DNA of 64,000 nucleotides from Oxalobacteraceae bacterium (GCA_013284265.1 JABTBR010000027.1:1-64000), one strand, 5' to 3'. Positions 8,842 through 17,183 are shown, counted from the stretch's first letter. The notes: generated by a model from the letters alone, not told the origin. Made by a program: numbers and translations.

Positions 8842-9051
8842 GTGTCTACTGCGTTGAAATTGTCAGATGAGCTTGTCGAAATGGCTAAGACACATGCTGT
8901 TGCCGAGCATCGCTCTGTCCCTAAACAAATTGAGTATTGGGCGCGGCTTGGCAAGGCCGCCGACGAGAATCCTGACCTGCCAGTTCAGTTCATCAAAGAT
9001 ACCCTGCTGGCTGCCCAAGAGGCCAAAGCCGGCATGCTCGTTCCATATTAA
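8842..9051 (+). CDS. Orphan ParD-like antitoxin
   Basis: Small protein of 69 residues beginning MSTALKLSDELVEMAK and containing RSVPKQIEYWARLGK, which matches the ParD-like antitoxin family (ribbon-helix-helix type N-terminus). The GTG start at 8842 follows a GAGGTG sequence. No toxin frame follows: the next 200 bases hold no convincing gene before the convergent glycine-zipper gene. The TAA stop after Pro-Tyr is followed in frame by Phe-Gly-Thr and TGA. As I recall the family, members end Pro-Tyr-x-Phe-Gly, so the stop may be a recent Glu or Gln to stop change that removes only the last few residues. Confidence 0.7.
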   Translation: MSTALKLSDELVEMAKTHAVAEHRSVPKQIEYWARLGKAADENPDLPVQFIKDTLLAAQEAKAGMLVPY

Positions 9052-9178
9052 TTTGGTACCTGATAGTGCTCACAGTACTTGTTACTCAGACCTTTGCGAA
9101 GGCTGCCAAAAAATTGCTTGTTTCCTGTGCCCCTGGAAGCGTCTGAACTGACAGAGGAAAGCGCCGCCGCAATAAACA

Positions 9179-9206
9179 ACGCCCGCGGCTGGCAGGCCAC
9201 GGGCGT
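9179..9206 (-). terminator. Rho-independent terminator of glycine-zipper gene
   Basis: An inverted repeat ACGCCCG...CGGGCGT is followed, on the minus strand, by the T-rich stretch TGTTTATT. It lies about 40 bases beyond the stop of the gene at 9248-9670. It may also stop leftover transcription from the ParD-like gene on the plus strand. Confidence 0.6.
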
Positions 9207-9247
9207 CTGTTTTGATGTGTCTGAATCGCCGGGCTGGCGAGCTTGAT

Positions 9248-9670
9248 TTACCAGCCGCGATGGTGATGATGATGTCCGTGGCGCTCTTCGCGGTAGTAAG
9301 GACGCTCGCGGTAGTATTCGCGCACCGGTTCCACATACACCACGCGCGGCGGCGGAGCGTAATAGCGGCTTGGCGCTTCGTAGTAGACCGGCGCCGGCTC
9401 GTAGTAGGTCGGCTGGGAGTAGACCCGGGTTTCCACGTAACGGCCGCGGTTGTGGCCATATGAGCGGCCATCGGTGCTGATGCTGTTGCCGACCGCCGCG
9501 CCGACCAGGCCACCGACGATGGCGCCATCGCGTCCGCCGCTGTTGCTGCCGATGGCCGCGCCGATGACGGCGCCGGCGGCGGTATTGAAGTCACGGTCGC
9601 CGGCGACGGCGGCGGTGGAAATGGCAGCTGCGCCAACCAGTACCAACCCCAGGAATGTCTTGTTCAACAT
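9248..9670 (-). CDS. Glycine-zipper 2TM-like envelope protein, His-rich tail
   Basis: Exported protein of 140 residues. A signal peptide (about 23 residues, ending AAVAGD) is followed by a glycine zipper (about residues 30-65: AAGAVIGAAIGS, then AIVGGLVGAAVGNSI) typical of outer-membrane-associated SlyB/RcnB-like small proteins. The rest is rich in Tyr, Pro and Arg and ends in HGHHHHHRGW, which could bind metal ions. The ATG is preceded by a GGGGA ribosome binding site. It is a single-gene unit with its own terminator. The function is not known beyond envelope association. Confidence 0.8.
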   Translation of the reverse strand: MLNKTFLGLVLVGAAAISTAAVAGDRDFNTAAGAVIGAAIGSNSGGRDGAIVGGLVGAAVGNSISTDGRSYGHNRGRYVETRVYSQPTYYEPAPVYYEAPSRYYAPPPRVVYVEPVREYYRERPYYREERHGHHHHHRGW

Positions 9671-9803
9671 AATTGTTCCCCTTGCTCGGGCCTGGATCGG
9701 AATGATCTGGTGGCCTTGTTATGGTGTAACTATAGTCAGCCGGGGAGAAACTGCCCACACGATATACACATTCTTACAAACGGCGCCGACCTGTAACAGC
9801 CGT

Positions 9804-10334
9804 TCAGGAGCGGCCGCGCTCCCATTCAGGCCGCAGCAGGCTGAAAACCTTGACGTCGCAGTAATGCCCGTTGATGAAGAAGGATTGGCGCAGCGTGCCT
9901 TCCTCGCGGAAGCCGTTTTTCTCCGCGACCCGCAGCGAGGCGGTGTTTTCCGGGGCGCTGAGCAGCTCCAGCCGGTGGTATTGATAGGCGCGGAACAGGT
10001 GGTCGACCAGCAGGCCGGTCGCTTCCGAGATGTAGCCGCGCCCGGACAGCGAGGCGTCGAACAGGCGGTAGCCAATTTCGCGGCAGACCGGGGTGCGGCC
10101 CTTGAAGTGGGTGATCACGCCGACAATATGGTGCAGCCGGTCTTCGATGATGAACAACTCGCTGTCTTCGGTGGCGAAGCCGTTCTGCATGAACTCCTTG
10201 CGCATGATTTCGGGCGACTTGAAGTGCGTGGAAAAATAATCGCCGCGCGATGGCAGGTCGTTCACCAGCGCGATGAAGGTATTCAGGTCGGCCGTCAGCA
10301 GGTGACGGACGGTGCACAGTTGTCCCTTGAGCAT
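9804..10334 (-). CDS. GNAT-family N-acetyltransferase (RimJ/RimL-like)
   Basis: Cytosolic protein of 176 residues with the layout of the RimJ/RimL acetyltransferases, which acetylate protein N-termini or small amines using acetyl-CoA. The acetyl-CoA binding region reads LSGRGYISEATGLLVDHLF (about residues 95-115). Next come the strand-helix NTASLRVAEKNGFREEGTL, characteristic of the family, and the C-terminal DVKVFSLLRPEW. The substrate cannot be read from sequence. The gene stands alone, divergent from the M28 peptidase gene. Confidence 0.85.
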   Translation of the reverse strand: MLKGQLCTVRHLLTADLNTFIALVNDLPSRGDYFSTHFKSPEIMRKEFMQNGFATEDSELFIIEDRLHHIVGVITHFKGRTPVCREIGYRLFDASLSGRGYISEATGLLVDHLFRAYQYHRLELLSAPENTASLRVAEKNGFREEGTLRQSFFINGHYCDVKVFSLLRPEWERGRS

Positions 10335-10589
10335 GGTTGCATCCGGTCTGGGGTGGTGTAATCGGCGTGGCTGGAACCATGGTAAAGCAAGGGCGCCGAC
10401 AAATCAAACCGGCCTCGCCGTCCGCGCTTTGGGCCCGGGATTGCCACGTTGTCGCGGGCCTGCCGCGGAGTTGCTGCAGGATATTGCTAAATGCGCTATT
10501 GTCTTGTTCGTCCTGAACATTGCCGGGGCGCCGCGCCACGACGCGCGAACTGCTAATCATCATCCATATTTTTATCAGATAGGATACGC
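10335..10589. other. Intergenic region between divergent genes
   Basis: About 255 bases between the divergent acetyltransferase and peptidase genes. It must hold both promoters. AT-rich stretches occur around 10545-10580, just before the peptidase gene. I see no strong palindrome or small gene. Confidence 0.4.
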
Positions 10590-12029
10590 ATGACACCCGT
10601 GCTGAAGAATGCCCTCCGCCTCACCCCGCTGATGGCCGCCCTGGCCACCGTCCTGTTCACCGCCGGCGCGCAGGCGGCGCCGGGCAACGATCCGGCCACC
10701 CTGGCCAGCATCCGCGACACCGCGATGAAGAGCGACTGGGCCTATGAACGCCTGGCCGACCTGACCGATCTGGTCGGCCCGCGCCTGTCCGGCTCTCCGG
10801 GCGCGGCGGCGGCGGTGGAACAGGTGGCGGCGGCCATGCGCAAGCTGGGCGCGACTGTCACGCTGCAGCCGGTGAAGGTGCCGCACTGGGTGCGCGGCGC
10901 GGAAACGGCGGAACTGGTCGATTACAAGGGCCGTCCGGCGGGCGTCAGCCAGAAGGTGGTGCTGACGGCACTGGGCGGTTCTGGCGCTACCCCGGCCGCC
11001 GGCCTGACCGCGCCGGTGCTGGTGGTGCATGACTTCGACGAACTCAAAGCCCGCGCGGCCGAGGTGAAAGGCCGCATCGTCCTGTTCGATCTGGCCTTCG
11101 ACCAGGACATGGCCGAACGCGGCCTGGCCGGTCCGGCCTATGGCCGCATCTCCAATTACCGGGTCAACGGCCCGCGCATCGCGGCCGAAATGGGCGCGGT
11201 GGCCGCGCTGGTGCGCTCGATCGGCGGCGCCGACTTCCGCATTCCGCACACCGGTGTGACCCTGCTGAGCGACAAGGCGCGCATTCCCGCCGCCGCCGTC
11301 ACGGCGGAAGATGCGATGCTGATGGCACGCCTGTCGGCGCGCGGTCCGGTCTCGATGCACCTGACGCTGACGCCGCAGACTCTGCCCGATGCGGACAGCT
11401 TCAACGTCATCGCCGACCTGCCAGGTAGCGAGCAGGCCGATGAAGTGGTGATCGTGTCCGGCCACCTCGATTCCTGGGACCTGGCCACCGGCGCGCACGA
11501 CGATGGCGCGGGCGTGGCCGCGGCCATGGGCGTGTTCGAAACGCTGAAAAAACTCAAGCTGCAGCCGCGCCGTACCATTCGCGTGGTGGCATGGATGAGC
11601 GAGGAAAGCGGCGGTATGGGTGGCAGCAGCTACTTCAATGCCAACAAGGACAAGCTGGAAAAGCATATCGCCGCGATCGAAAGCGATTCCGGCGCGGGCC
11701 GTCCCTTCGGTATCCAGGCCAGCATAGGCGCGCCGGCGATGAAGCTGTTCGCACCGTTGCAGGCGGCCTTGCAGCCAATCGGCGCCCAGGTACTTTCCCG
11801 CCGCGATGCGCTGGGCACCGGCGATCTGCATGAGATTGAAGCGGCCGGCGTGCCGATTTTTGAACCGCAGGTCGATACCCACGCCTACTTCCACTACCAC
11901 CATTCGGCGGCCGATACGCTGGACAAGGTCAATCCCGGCAATCTGCAGCGCCATGTGGCGGTGATGTCCTCGCTGGCGTGGTTCCTGGCGAATCTGGATC
12001 AGCCGATCGGACGCGCACCGGCGCAGTAA
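10590..12029 (+). CDS. Secreted M28-family zinc aminopeptidase/carboxypeptidase
   Basis: Exported metallopeptidase of 479 residues. The signal peptide ends at about residue 30 (AGAQAAPG). An N-terminal peptidase segment (about residues 45-100) is interrupted by a PA-type insert (about residues 110-270). The M28 catalytic part follows: VSGHLDSWDLATGAHDDGAG with the zinc-binding His and bridging Asp, then MSEESGGMGGSSYF with the catalytic and zinc-binding Glu pair, a later Asp in ESDSGAG, and a C-terminal His in FHYHHSAADT. The layout matches plasma glutamate carboxypeptidase (carboxypeptidase Q)-like bacterial enzymes that trim peptides in the periplasm. Single gene with its own terminator. 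Confidence 0.9.
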   Translation: MTPVLKNALRLTPLMAALATVLFTAGAQAAPGNDPATLASIRDTAMKSDWAYERLADLTDLVGPRLSGSPGAAAAVEQVAAAMRKLGATVTLQPVKVPHWVRGAETAELVDYKGRPAGVSQKVVLTALGGSGATPAAGLTAPVLVVHDFDELKARAAEVKGRIVLFDLAFDQDMAERGLAGPAYGRISNYRVNGPRIAAEMGAVAALVRSIGGADFRIPHTGVTLLSDKARIPAAAVTAEDAMLMARLSARGPVSMHLTLTPQTLPDADSFNVIADLPGSEQADEVVIVSGHLDSWDLATGAHDDGAGVAAAMGVFETLKKLKLQPRRTIRVVAWMSEESGGMGGSSYFNANKDKLEKHIAAIESDSGAGRPFGIQASIGAPAMKLFAPLQAALQPIGAQVLSRRDALGTGDLHEIEAAGVPIFEPQVDTHAYFHYHHSAADTLDKVNPGNLQRHVAVMSSLAWFLANLDQPIGRAPAQ

Positions 12030-12042
12030 TATCATCGGTGGC

Positions 12043-12083
12043 AACGCAAAACGGGCCGGCATAGCGCTGGCCCGTTTTGCGTT
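12043..12083 (+). terminator. Strong hairpin terminator
   Basis: A perfect 15-bp inverted repeat, AACGCAAAACGGGCC and its complement, with an 11-base loop, followed by TTTTCC. It lies 13 bases after the M28 peptidase stop and between two convergent genes, so it may work in both directions. Confidence 0.85.
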
Positions 12084-12098
12084 TTCCGGTCAATCCGC

Positions 12099-12959
12099 TC
12101 AGATCGCGTTGATCGGAATCTTCAGATAGCGCACGCCGTTCTCCTCGGCGGGCGGCAGGCGTCCGGCGCTGATGTTGACCTGGATCGCCGGCAGGATCAG
12201 GGTCGGCATGTCGAGCGTGGCGTCGCGCTCGGTGCGCATGGCGACGAACTGCGCTTCGCTGACGCCGTCGCGGATATGGATGTTCCCGGCACGCTGCTCG
12301 GCCACCGTCACCTCCCAGCGCGCTTCGCGCCCGCCGGGTGGGTAGTCATGGCACATGAACAGGCGGGTGGCCGGCGGCAGATCGAGCAGGCGCCGCACCG
12401 AGCGGTACAACATGCTGGCCGAACCGCCCGGAAAATCGCAGCGCGCCGTGCCCACGTCGGGCATGAACAGCGTATCGCCGATGAACACCGCGTCGCCCAC
12501 CTGGTAGGCCAGGTCGGCCGGGGTATGGCCGGGCACATGCAGCGCGCGCGCCTTCAGGCGGCCGATCATGAATTCTTCTTCCGGCTGGAACAGATGGTCG
12601 AACTGCGAGCCGTCCTGGGGCGCCTTGGGCACCTGGTGGAAGATCGCCGAGAACGCGTGCTGTACCGTGCAGATCGCCGCGCCGATGCCAACCCGGCCGC
12701 CCAGGCGCTCCACCAGATAGGGGGCGGCCGACAGGTGATCGGCATGGGCGTGGGTTTCCAGCAGCCACTGCACCTTCAGATCGTGCGCGCGCGCGAAATC
12801 GATCACCAGATCGGCCGAATGGGTGGAAGTGCGGCCCGATTTGGGGTCGTAGTCCAGCACCGAGTCGATGATGGCGCAGTCGCTGCCCTCGGTCTCGTAC
12901 ACAATATAGGTAACGGTGCCGGTGGCGGGGTCGTGGAAGGCTTGGATCTGTGGCGTCAT
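12099..12959 (-). CDS. MBL-fold hydrolase, persulfide dioxygenase/Blh-like
   Basis: Cytosolic metallo-beta-lactamase-fold protein of 286 residues. The metal site is visible: THAHADHL (HxHxDH), VPGHTPADLAY with the next His, GDTLFMPDVGTARCDF with the bridging Asp, and CHDYPPGG with the last His. The TARCDFPGGSA stretch and the size match ETHE1-like/Blh proteins, which oxidise glutathione persulfide in sulfide detoxification. The open frame extends to 13007 but would then start inside the promoter palindrome. The ATG at 12959 gives the family N-terminus. The palindromic promoter site suggests control by an ArsR-type repressor such as BigR; no such regulator is adjacent. Confidence 0.85.
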   Translation of the reverse strand: MTPQIQAFHDPATGTVTYIVYETEGSDCAIIDSVLDYDPKSGRTSTHSADLVIDFARAHDLKVQWLLETHAHADHLSAAPYLVERLGGRVGIGAAICTVQHAFSAIFHQVPKAPQDGSQFDHLFQPEEEFMIGRLKARALHVPGHTPADLAYQVGDAVFIGDTLFMPDVGTARCDFPGGSASMLYRSVRRLLDLPPATRLFMCHDYPPGGREARWEVTVAEQRAGNIHIRDGVSEAQFVAMRTERDATLDMPTLILPAIQVNISAGRLPPAEENGVRYLKIPINAI

Positions 12960-12989
12960 GGTTGCAGTGCAAAGGTAGTGAGCTGCGTC

Positions 12990-13017
12990 ATTATAATAAA
13001 AAAGCATAACGTTATGC
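12990..13017 (-). promoter_or_regulatory. Promoter of MBL gene with palindromic operator
   Basis: On the minus strand a perfect -10 box TATAAT occupies 12995-12990. Just upstream, at 13004-13017, is a perfect 14-bp palindrome GCATAACGTTATGC. It covers the spacer and -35 region, where a dimeric repressor would block RNA polymerase. The -35 itself is weak. Confidence 0.65.
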
Positions 13018-13110
13018 GAAATTCATCTAAGGGCGTTGCCGCCCGGCATAGGTGTGCAGCATGACCATGCTTCATGGTAGCCTGTCCGGGAATCCTAGGG
13101 AGTCAACGCC

Positions 13111-13359
13111 ATGAAAACCTCATCCAAAATCCATTACAAAGGCTGGGAAATTGTTCCTTTTGCCGCCCCCACCAGCGACCAGCAATGGAGCGCCAGCTGC
13201 GACATCGAGCGTGCCGGCGCCGACGGGCTGGAAGTGTTCGAGGGCGCGACCATGCAATTCGTGCGCGCGACCGAAGACGACGCCATCGCCGCCGCCTGCG
13301 AGGAAGCGATCCGCCAGATCGACAATATCATCGCCAATCCGCTGGTAAGGCTGGCCTGA
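13111..13359 (+). CDS. Small conserved protein, possibly CV_2116-domain type
   Basis: Cytosolic acidic protein of 82 residues starting MKTSSKIHYKGWEIVPFAAP, with a GGGAG ribosome binding site upstream of the ATG. The pattern of a short beta-rich N-terminus followed by a helix with ATEDDAIAAACEEAIRQID resembles small betaproteobacterial proteins annotated with the CV_2116 domain. That assignment is from memory and not certain. No catalytic motif is visible. It stands alone between the MBL gene and the copper operon. Confidence 0.65.
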   Translation: MKTSSKIHYKGWEIVPFAAPTSDQQWSASCDIERAGADGLEVFEGATMQFVRATEDDAIAAACEEAIRQIDNIIANPLVRLA

Positions 13360-13410
13360 GGGGCGCTGCCTGGTCTGTTTGCTCGGTTTGCCTGTGATAC
13401 CATTGCGGCC

Positions 13411-13890
13411 ATGACTTTTCTGGCGCGCTCCGTCCTCGTGTGGCTGATGTTGCTGGCGATTCCCTTCCAGGGATACGCCTCGGCGACGATGATGTTGTGC
13501 GCGCCGAATCCGGCTGTTCATGCTGCTTCCCAAACGCTGAGGGACATGACTATGCCGCCGCAGATGGCCGCAGTACATGACCATGCCGCGATGCTGGCCG
13601 CGCAGGCGGTCGATCCCGCCGTGCCTTCGGACCACGTGGGCCAAGCCATGGATAGCGCCACTGGCCATGCCAGCGATTCGGCCCACGCCAGCCACGGCAA
13701 AGGCGCGCACGACGGCGTCAAATGCGGCGCTGCCGCGGCCTGCTGCATCGGCGCCGTGCTGGTCTCGTCCAGCATGCCGGCATTGGCCGCGCTGGATGTC
13801 GCCTCCGAAGCGATTCCTTTCCATTCCGATTTCCTTCCCGCGGTCGACCTGGCCCACCCCGAACGTCCGCCTCAAGGCTTGCACCTCTGA
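13411..13890 (+). CDS. Exported His/Met/Cys-rich protein of copper operon
   Basis: Protein of 159 residues with a hydrophobic signal segment (residues about 4-24). The middle is rich in His, Met and Asp (for example DMTMPPQMAAVHDHAAM, then HASDSAHASHGKGAHDG), followed by CGAAAACCIGAVL. This composition is typical of small periplasmic or membrane copper-binding proteins (CopL- or DUF2946-like) encoded ahead of copper efflux genes. It is followed after 80 bp by a TolC-like channel and a multicopper oxidase, which supports a copper-resistance role. The specific family is not certain. Confidence 0.65.
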   Translation: MTFLARSVLVWLMLLAIPFQGYASATMMLCAPNPAVHAASQTLRDMTMPPQMAAVHDHAAMLAAQAVDPAVPSDHVGQAMDSATGHASDSAHASHGKGAHDGVKCGAAAACCIGAVLVSSSMPALAALDVASEAIPFHSDFLPAVDLAHPERPPQGLHL

Positions 13891-13970
13891 TTGCGGCGCG
13901 CTGCCTGCAGCCGCGCCTGATGCCCCGTTGCCGCGCAACGGGCGAATCCGATTTTCATTCGAGGTAACAC

Positions 13971-15362
13971 ATGCACCATCTTTATCAACGTGCCGCCGCG
14001 CCCGCGCTGGCGCTGCTGCTGGCCGGCTGCGCTTCGTTCTCGCCCGACGGCGGCTTCGACAGCGTGGCAAAGACCAGCCGTGAACGTAGCGGGCAGGACA
14101 CCCGCCTGCTGCGCAGCGAGGCCGACATCAAGGCGCTCGACGCGGCCATCGGCGCCATGCTGGCGCAGCCCCTGTCGGCGGACGACGCGGTGCGCATCGC
14201 GCTGCTGAATAACCGCGGCCTGCAAGCGAGCTACTGGTCGCTCGGCATAGCCGAAGCCGATCTGGTGCAGGCCGGCCGCCTGCAAAATCCTTCCTTCGGC
14301 TTTCAGCGCACCGCCGCCGACGGCGCGGTCGATATCGACCGTTCGCTGACCGTCAGCCTGGTGCAGTTGCTGACGATGCCCCTGGCCAGCCGCATCGAAG
14401 CGGGCCGTTTCGAGCAGACCAAACTCAGCGTGGCCAACGCCGCCTTGCAGGTGGCGGCGGAGGCGCGCCGGGCGTATTACGACGCGGTCGGTGCGGCCCA
14501 GTCGGCCGATTACGCCGCGCAGGTGGAGGCCTCCGCCTCGGCCAGCGCGGAACTGGCCGGGCGCATGCGCAAGGCCGGCAACTGGAGCCAGCTGGATCTG
14601 GCGCGCGAACAGGCCTACCACGCCCAGACGGCGGCGGAAGTGCTGCGGGCGCGCCAGGCGGCGGTGGCCGCGCGTGAAAAACTCACGCGCACGCTGGGCC
14701 TGTCGGGACGCGGGGCGGAGTTCAGCCTGCCGGATCGTCTGCCGGACCTGCCGGCCGCGCCGCGCACCCTGGACGACATCGAACAGCTGGCGCTGCGCGA
14801 GCGGCTCGACATCCAGGCCGCCACGCTGGACACCAGGCAGACCGCATCGGCGCTGGGCCTGACGCGCGGCACCCGCTTCATCAACGTGCTGGAGCTGGGC
14901 GCGGTGCGCAACAGCGGCGCCGGCCAGCCGTCCGCGCGCGGCTACGCGCTGACGCTGGAAGTGCCGCTGTTCGACTGGGGCGGCAGCCGGGTGGCGCGGG
15001 CCGAAGCGACGTATATGCAGTCGGTCAACCGGCTGGCCGAAACCGCCGCCAATGCCCGCAGCGAGGCACGCGAGCGCTATGCCGACTACCGCAGCGCCTA
15101 CGCGCTGGCCGTGCATTACCGAGACGAGGTTCTGCCGCAGCGCAAACGCATCTCCGACGAAACCCTGCTGCGCTACAACGGCATGCTGCTCAGCGTATTC
15201 GAGCTGCTGGCCGACGCACGCGAGCAGGCCAGCGCCGTCAACGCCGCCATTGGCGCGCAGCGCGACTTCTGGGTCGCGCACACCAGTTTGGAATCGGCCC
15301 TGGGCGGCCGCCTGCCGCCTACCGGCACCACCCCTCAAGTACAGAATGGAGCAGCACAATGA
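13971..15362 (+). CDS. TolC/CusC-family outer membrane lipoprotein channel
   Basis: Outer membrane efflux protein of 463 residues. The N-terminus ends in a lipobox-like LLAGCAS (Cys at about residue 24). Two OEP repeats with long helices follow (about residues 65-240 and 270-450), including the typical ALLNNRGLQASYWSLGIAEA and QLDLAREQAYHAQ. Such channels export metals or drugs with RND or other pumps, but no inner-membrane pump is encoded in this operon. The ATG has a GAGGT ribosome binding site. Its TGA overlaps the ATG of the multicopper oxidase (ATGA), so the two are coupled; a copper-related role is inferred from that neighbour. Confidence 0.85.
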   Translation: MHHLYQRAAAPALALLLAGCASFSPDGGFDSVAKTSRERSGQDTRLLRSEADIKALDAAIGAMLAQPLSADDAVRIALLNNRGLQASYWSLGIAEADLVQAGRLQNPSFGFQRTAADGAVDIDRSLTVSLVQLLTMPLASRIEAGRFEQTKLSVANAALQVAAEARRAYYDAVGAAQSADYAAQVEASASASAELAGRMRKAGNWSQLDLAREQAYHAQTAAEVLRARQAAVAAREKLTRTLGLSGRGAEFSLPDRLPDLPAAPRTLDDIEQLALRERLDIQAATLDTRQTASALGLTRGTRFINVLELGAVRNSGAGQPSARGYALTLEVPLFDWGGSRVARAEATYMQSVNRLAETAANARSEARERYADYRSAYALAVHYRDEVLPQRKRISDETLLRYNGMLLSVFELLADAREQASAVNAAIGAQRDFWVAHTSLESALGGRLPPTGTTPQVQNGAAQ

Positions 15363-16732
15363 CTAGCCGTCGATCGTTTTTAAGTGGTGCCGCCCTGGTC
15401 GGTGCGGGCATGGTCAGCCGTGCCGGTGCTGCTTCGCTGCCGGAAGCGCCGCTCCAGTCGTCCGCTTCCACCATGCCGCCGCTGGTGCCGCCGAATGGCC
15501 GTCCCTACAATCCGGTGCTCACGCTGAACGGCTGGACGCTGCCCTGGCGCATGAAGGAGGGCGTGAAGGAGTTCCATCTGGTGGCCGAGCCGGTGGTGCG
15601 CGAAATCGCGCCCGGCATGAAGGCCAATCTGTGGGGCTATAACGGCCAGAGTCCGGGACCGACGATTGAAGTGGTGGAGGGCGACCGCGTGCGCATCTTC
15701 GTCACCAACAAGCTGCCCGAACACACCAGCGTACACTGGCACGGCCAGCGCCTGCCGAACGGCATGGATGGCGTGACGGGGCTGACACAGCCCGGTATCG
15801 AGCCTGGCAAAACCTTTGTCTACGAGTTCGTGGCGCGCAATGCCGGCACCTTTATGTACCACCCGCACGCCGACGAAATGGCGCAGATGGCGATGGGCAT
15901 GATGGGCTTCTGGATCACCCACCCCAAGGACGTGCGCCAGCATGCGGTCGACCGCGACTTCGTGTTCCTGCTCAATGCCTACGATATCGAGCCAGGCAGC
16001 TACACGCCCAAGGTCAACACGATGCTGGACTTTAATCTGTGGACTTTTAACAGCCGCGCCTTCCCCGGCGTCGATCCGCTGGTGGTGCGCAAGGACGACC
16101 GGGTGCGTATCCGCGTCGGCAATCTGACCATGACCAACCATCCCATCCATCTGCATGGGCATACATTCGAAGTGACCGGTACCGACGGCGGCTGGGTGCG
16201 GCCTTCGGCGCGCTGGCCGGAGGTGACTACCGATATCGCCGTGGGACAGATGCGCGCGATCGAGTTTGTGGCAGATGCGCCGGGTGACTGGGCCTTCCAC
16301 TGCCACAAATCGCATCACACCATGAATGCCATGGGCCATTCGGTACCCACCATGATCGGGGTCGATCACAGCGGCGTGGCCGAGAGGATCAACAAGCTGG
16401 TGCCCGGCTATATGGTCATGGGCGACAAGGGTGGGGCGATGGGCGGCATGCAGATGCCGCTGCCGGAAAATACCCTGCCGATGATGACGGGCGAGGGGCC
16501 GTTCGGCGGCATTGAGATGGGCGGCATGTTCACCACCATGAAAGTGCGCGAGGGCCTGGCGCGCAACGACTACAAGGACCCGGGCTGGTATCGCCACCCG
16601 CCGGGCACCGTGGCGCACGAGTGGACCGGCGAGCTGCCGCCTGCCCACGCCGCTCCGGGTAGTAGTACCGCGCCGGCCAAGGAGGAGGGCGCCATGGACG
16701 TGAAGCGCGGTGGGGAGATGCATCACCACTAG
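15359..16732 (+). CDS. Tat-exported multicopper oxidase (copper resistance)
   Basis: Periplasmic copper oxidase of 457 residues that probably oxidises Cu(I) to Cu(II). The N-terminus SRRSFLSG is a Tat signal. All four copper-binding His motifs are visible: SVHWHG (residues 126-128), MYHPH (167-170), HPIHLHGH (261-268) and HCHKSHH (314-320). They lie in only two cupredoxin domains, so the enzyme is shorter than three-domain CopA/CueO types. A Met-rich tail (GGMQMPLPENTLPMM) and a C-terminal MHHH could bind copper. It is the last gene of the copper operon and has a hairpin after its stop. Confidence 0.88.
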   Translation: MTSRRSFLSGAALVGAGMVSRAGAASLPEAPLQSSASTMPPLVPPNGRPYNPVLTLNGWTLPWRMKEGVKEFHLVAEPVVREIAPGMKANLWGYNGQSPGPTIEVVEGDRVRIFVTNKLPEHTSVHWHGQRLPNGMDGVTGLTQPGIEPGKTFVYEFVARNAGTFMYHPHADEMAQMAMGMMGFWITHPKDVRQHAVDRDFVFLLNAYDIEPGSYTPKVNTMLDFNLWTFNSRAFPGVDPLVVRKDDRVRIRVGNLTMTNHPIHLHGHTFEVTGTDGGWVRPSARWPEVTTDIAVGQMRAIEFVADAPGDWAFHCHKSHHTMNAMGHSVPTMIGVDHSGVAERINKLVPGYMVMGDKGGAMGGMQMPLPENTLPMMTGEGPFGGIEMGGMFTTMKVREGLARNDYKDPGWYRHPPGTVAHEWTGELPPAHAAPGSSTAPAKEEGAMDVKRGGEMHHH

Positions 16733-16736
16733 GAAA

Positions 16737-16770
16737 AATGCCGCCGGTAGCCCAGCTCAGCGGCGGCATT
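16737..16770 (-). terminator. Bidirectional terminator
   Basis: Inverted repeat AATGCCGCCG...CGGCGGCATT between convergent genes. On the minus strand it is followed by TTTTTCC, a good terminator tail for the coiled-coil gene. On the plus strand the tail is weak but it lies four bases after the multicopper oxidase stop. Confidence 0.65.
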
Positions 16771-17183
16771 AGTTTCCCGCAACGAGCTTGCTAACGGCCC
16801 CCAGTACTGCAAGCACTGTGGCAATGTGGATACCGACCTGCCATCTGAACAATGTGTTGAATTTGCTGTCCGCTTCCTGCCGGGCCCGCTCAATGTCGGC
16901 GCGTGCGATTTCAAATTGCCGCGGTGATTCAGCCTTCGCAATCCGAGGCGGCCGTATCGGCCCGGGCTTGTTGGGCATTCTTGTCAATATGCTGCAGAAT
17001 GATCGCAAACTCTTCCTTGCGCTCCTTGCGGGCGGTATCGGCGTCTGCCTTGAGCAGATTGAATCGGTCGTTCATCTCGGTCCTGACGTTGGCAAAGTCC
17101 TGCGCGGTATGGCGCTGAAACTCAACCAGCGCCTCGGCGGTCTGGTCGGTGAGGGCTTCCAGTCTTGCGATGCGTTCTTCCAT
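16769..17183 (-). pseudogene. Frameshifted coiled-coil membrane protein gene
   Basis: Two overlapping reading frames look like halves of one gene. The first (17183 down to 16929) encodes a coiled coil starting MEERIARLEALTDQTAEAL and stops shortly after DKNAQQARADT. The second frame carries on with FEIARADIERARQEADSKFN and a C-terminal membrane helix (WQVGIHIATVLAVLGAVS). A single-base shift around 16935-16985 would join them into a protein of about 137 residues: long coiled coil, then membrane anchor. It is either a real frameshift mutation or a sequencing error. The product is unknown. Confidence 0.55.

Noticed and set aside
8867-9151. Second frame overlapping the ParD-like gene as a toxin
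   Set aside because: The translation (94 residues, Cys- and Pro-rich) resembles no toxin and is a shadow frame of the antitoxin.
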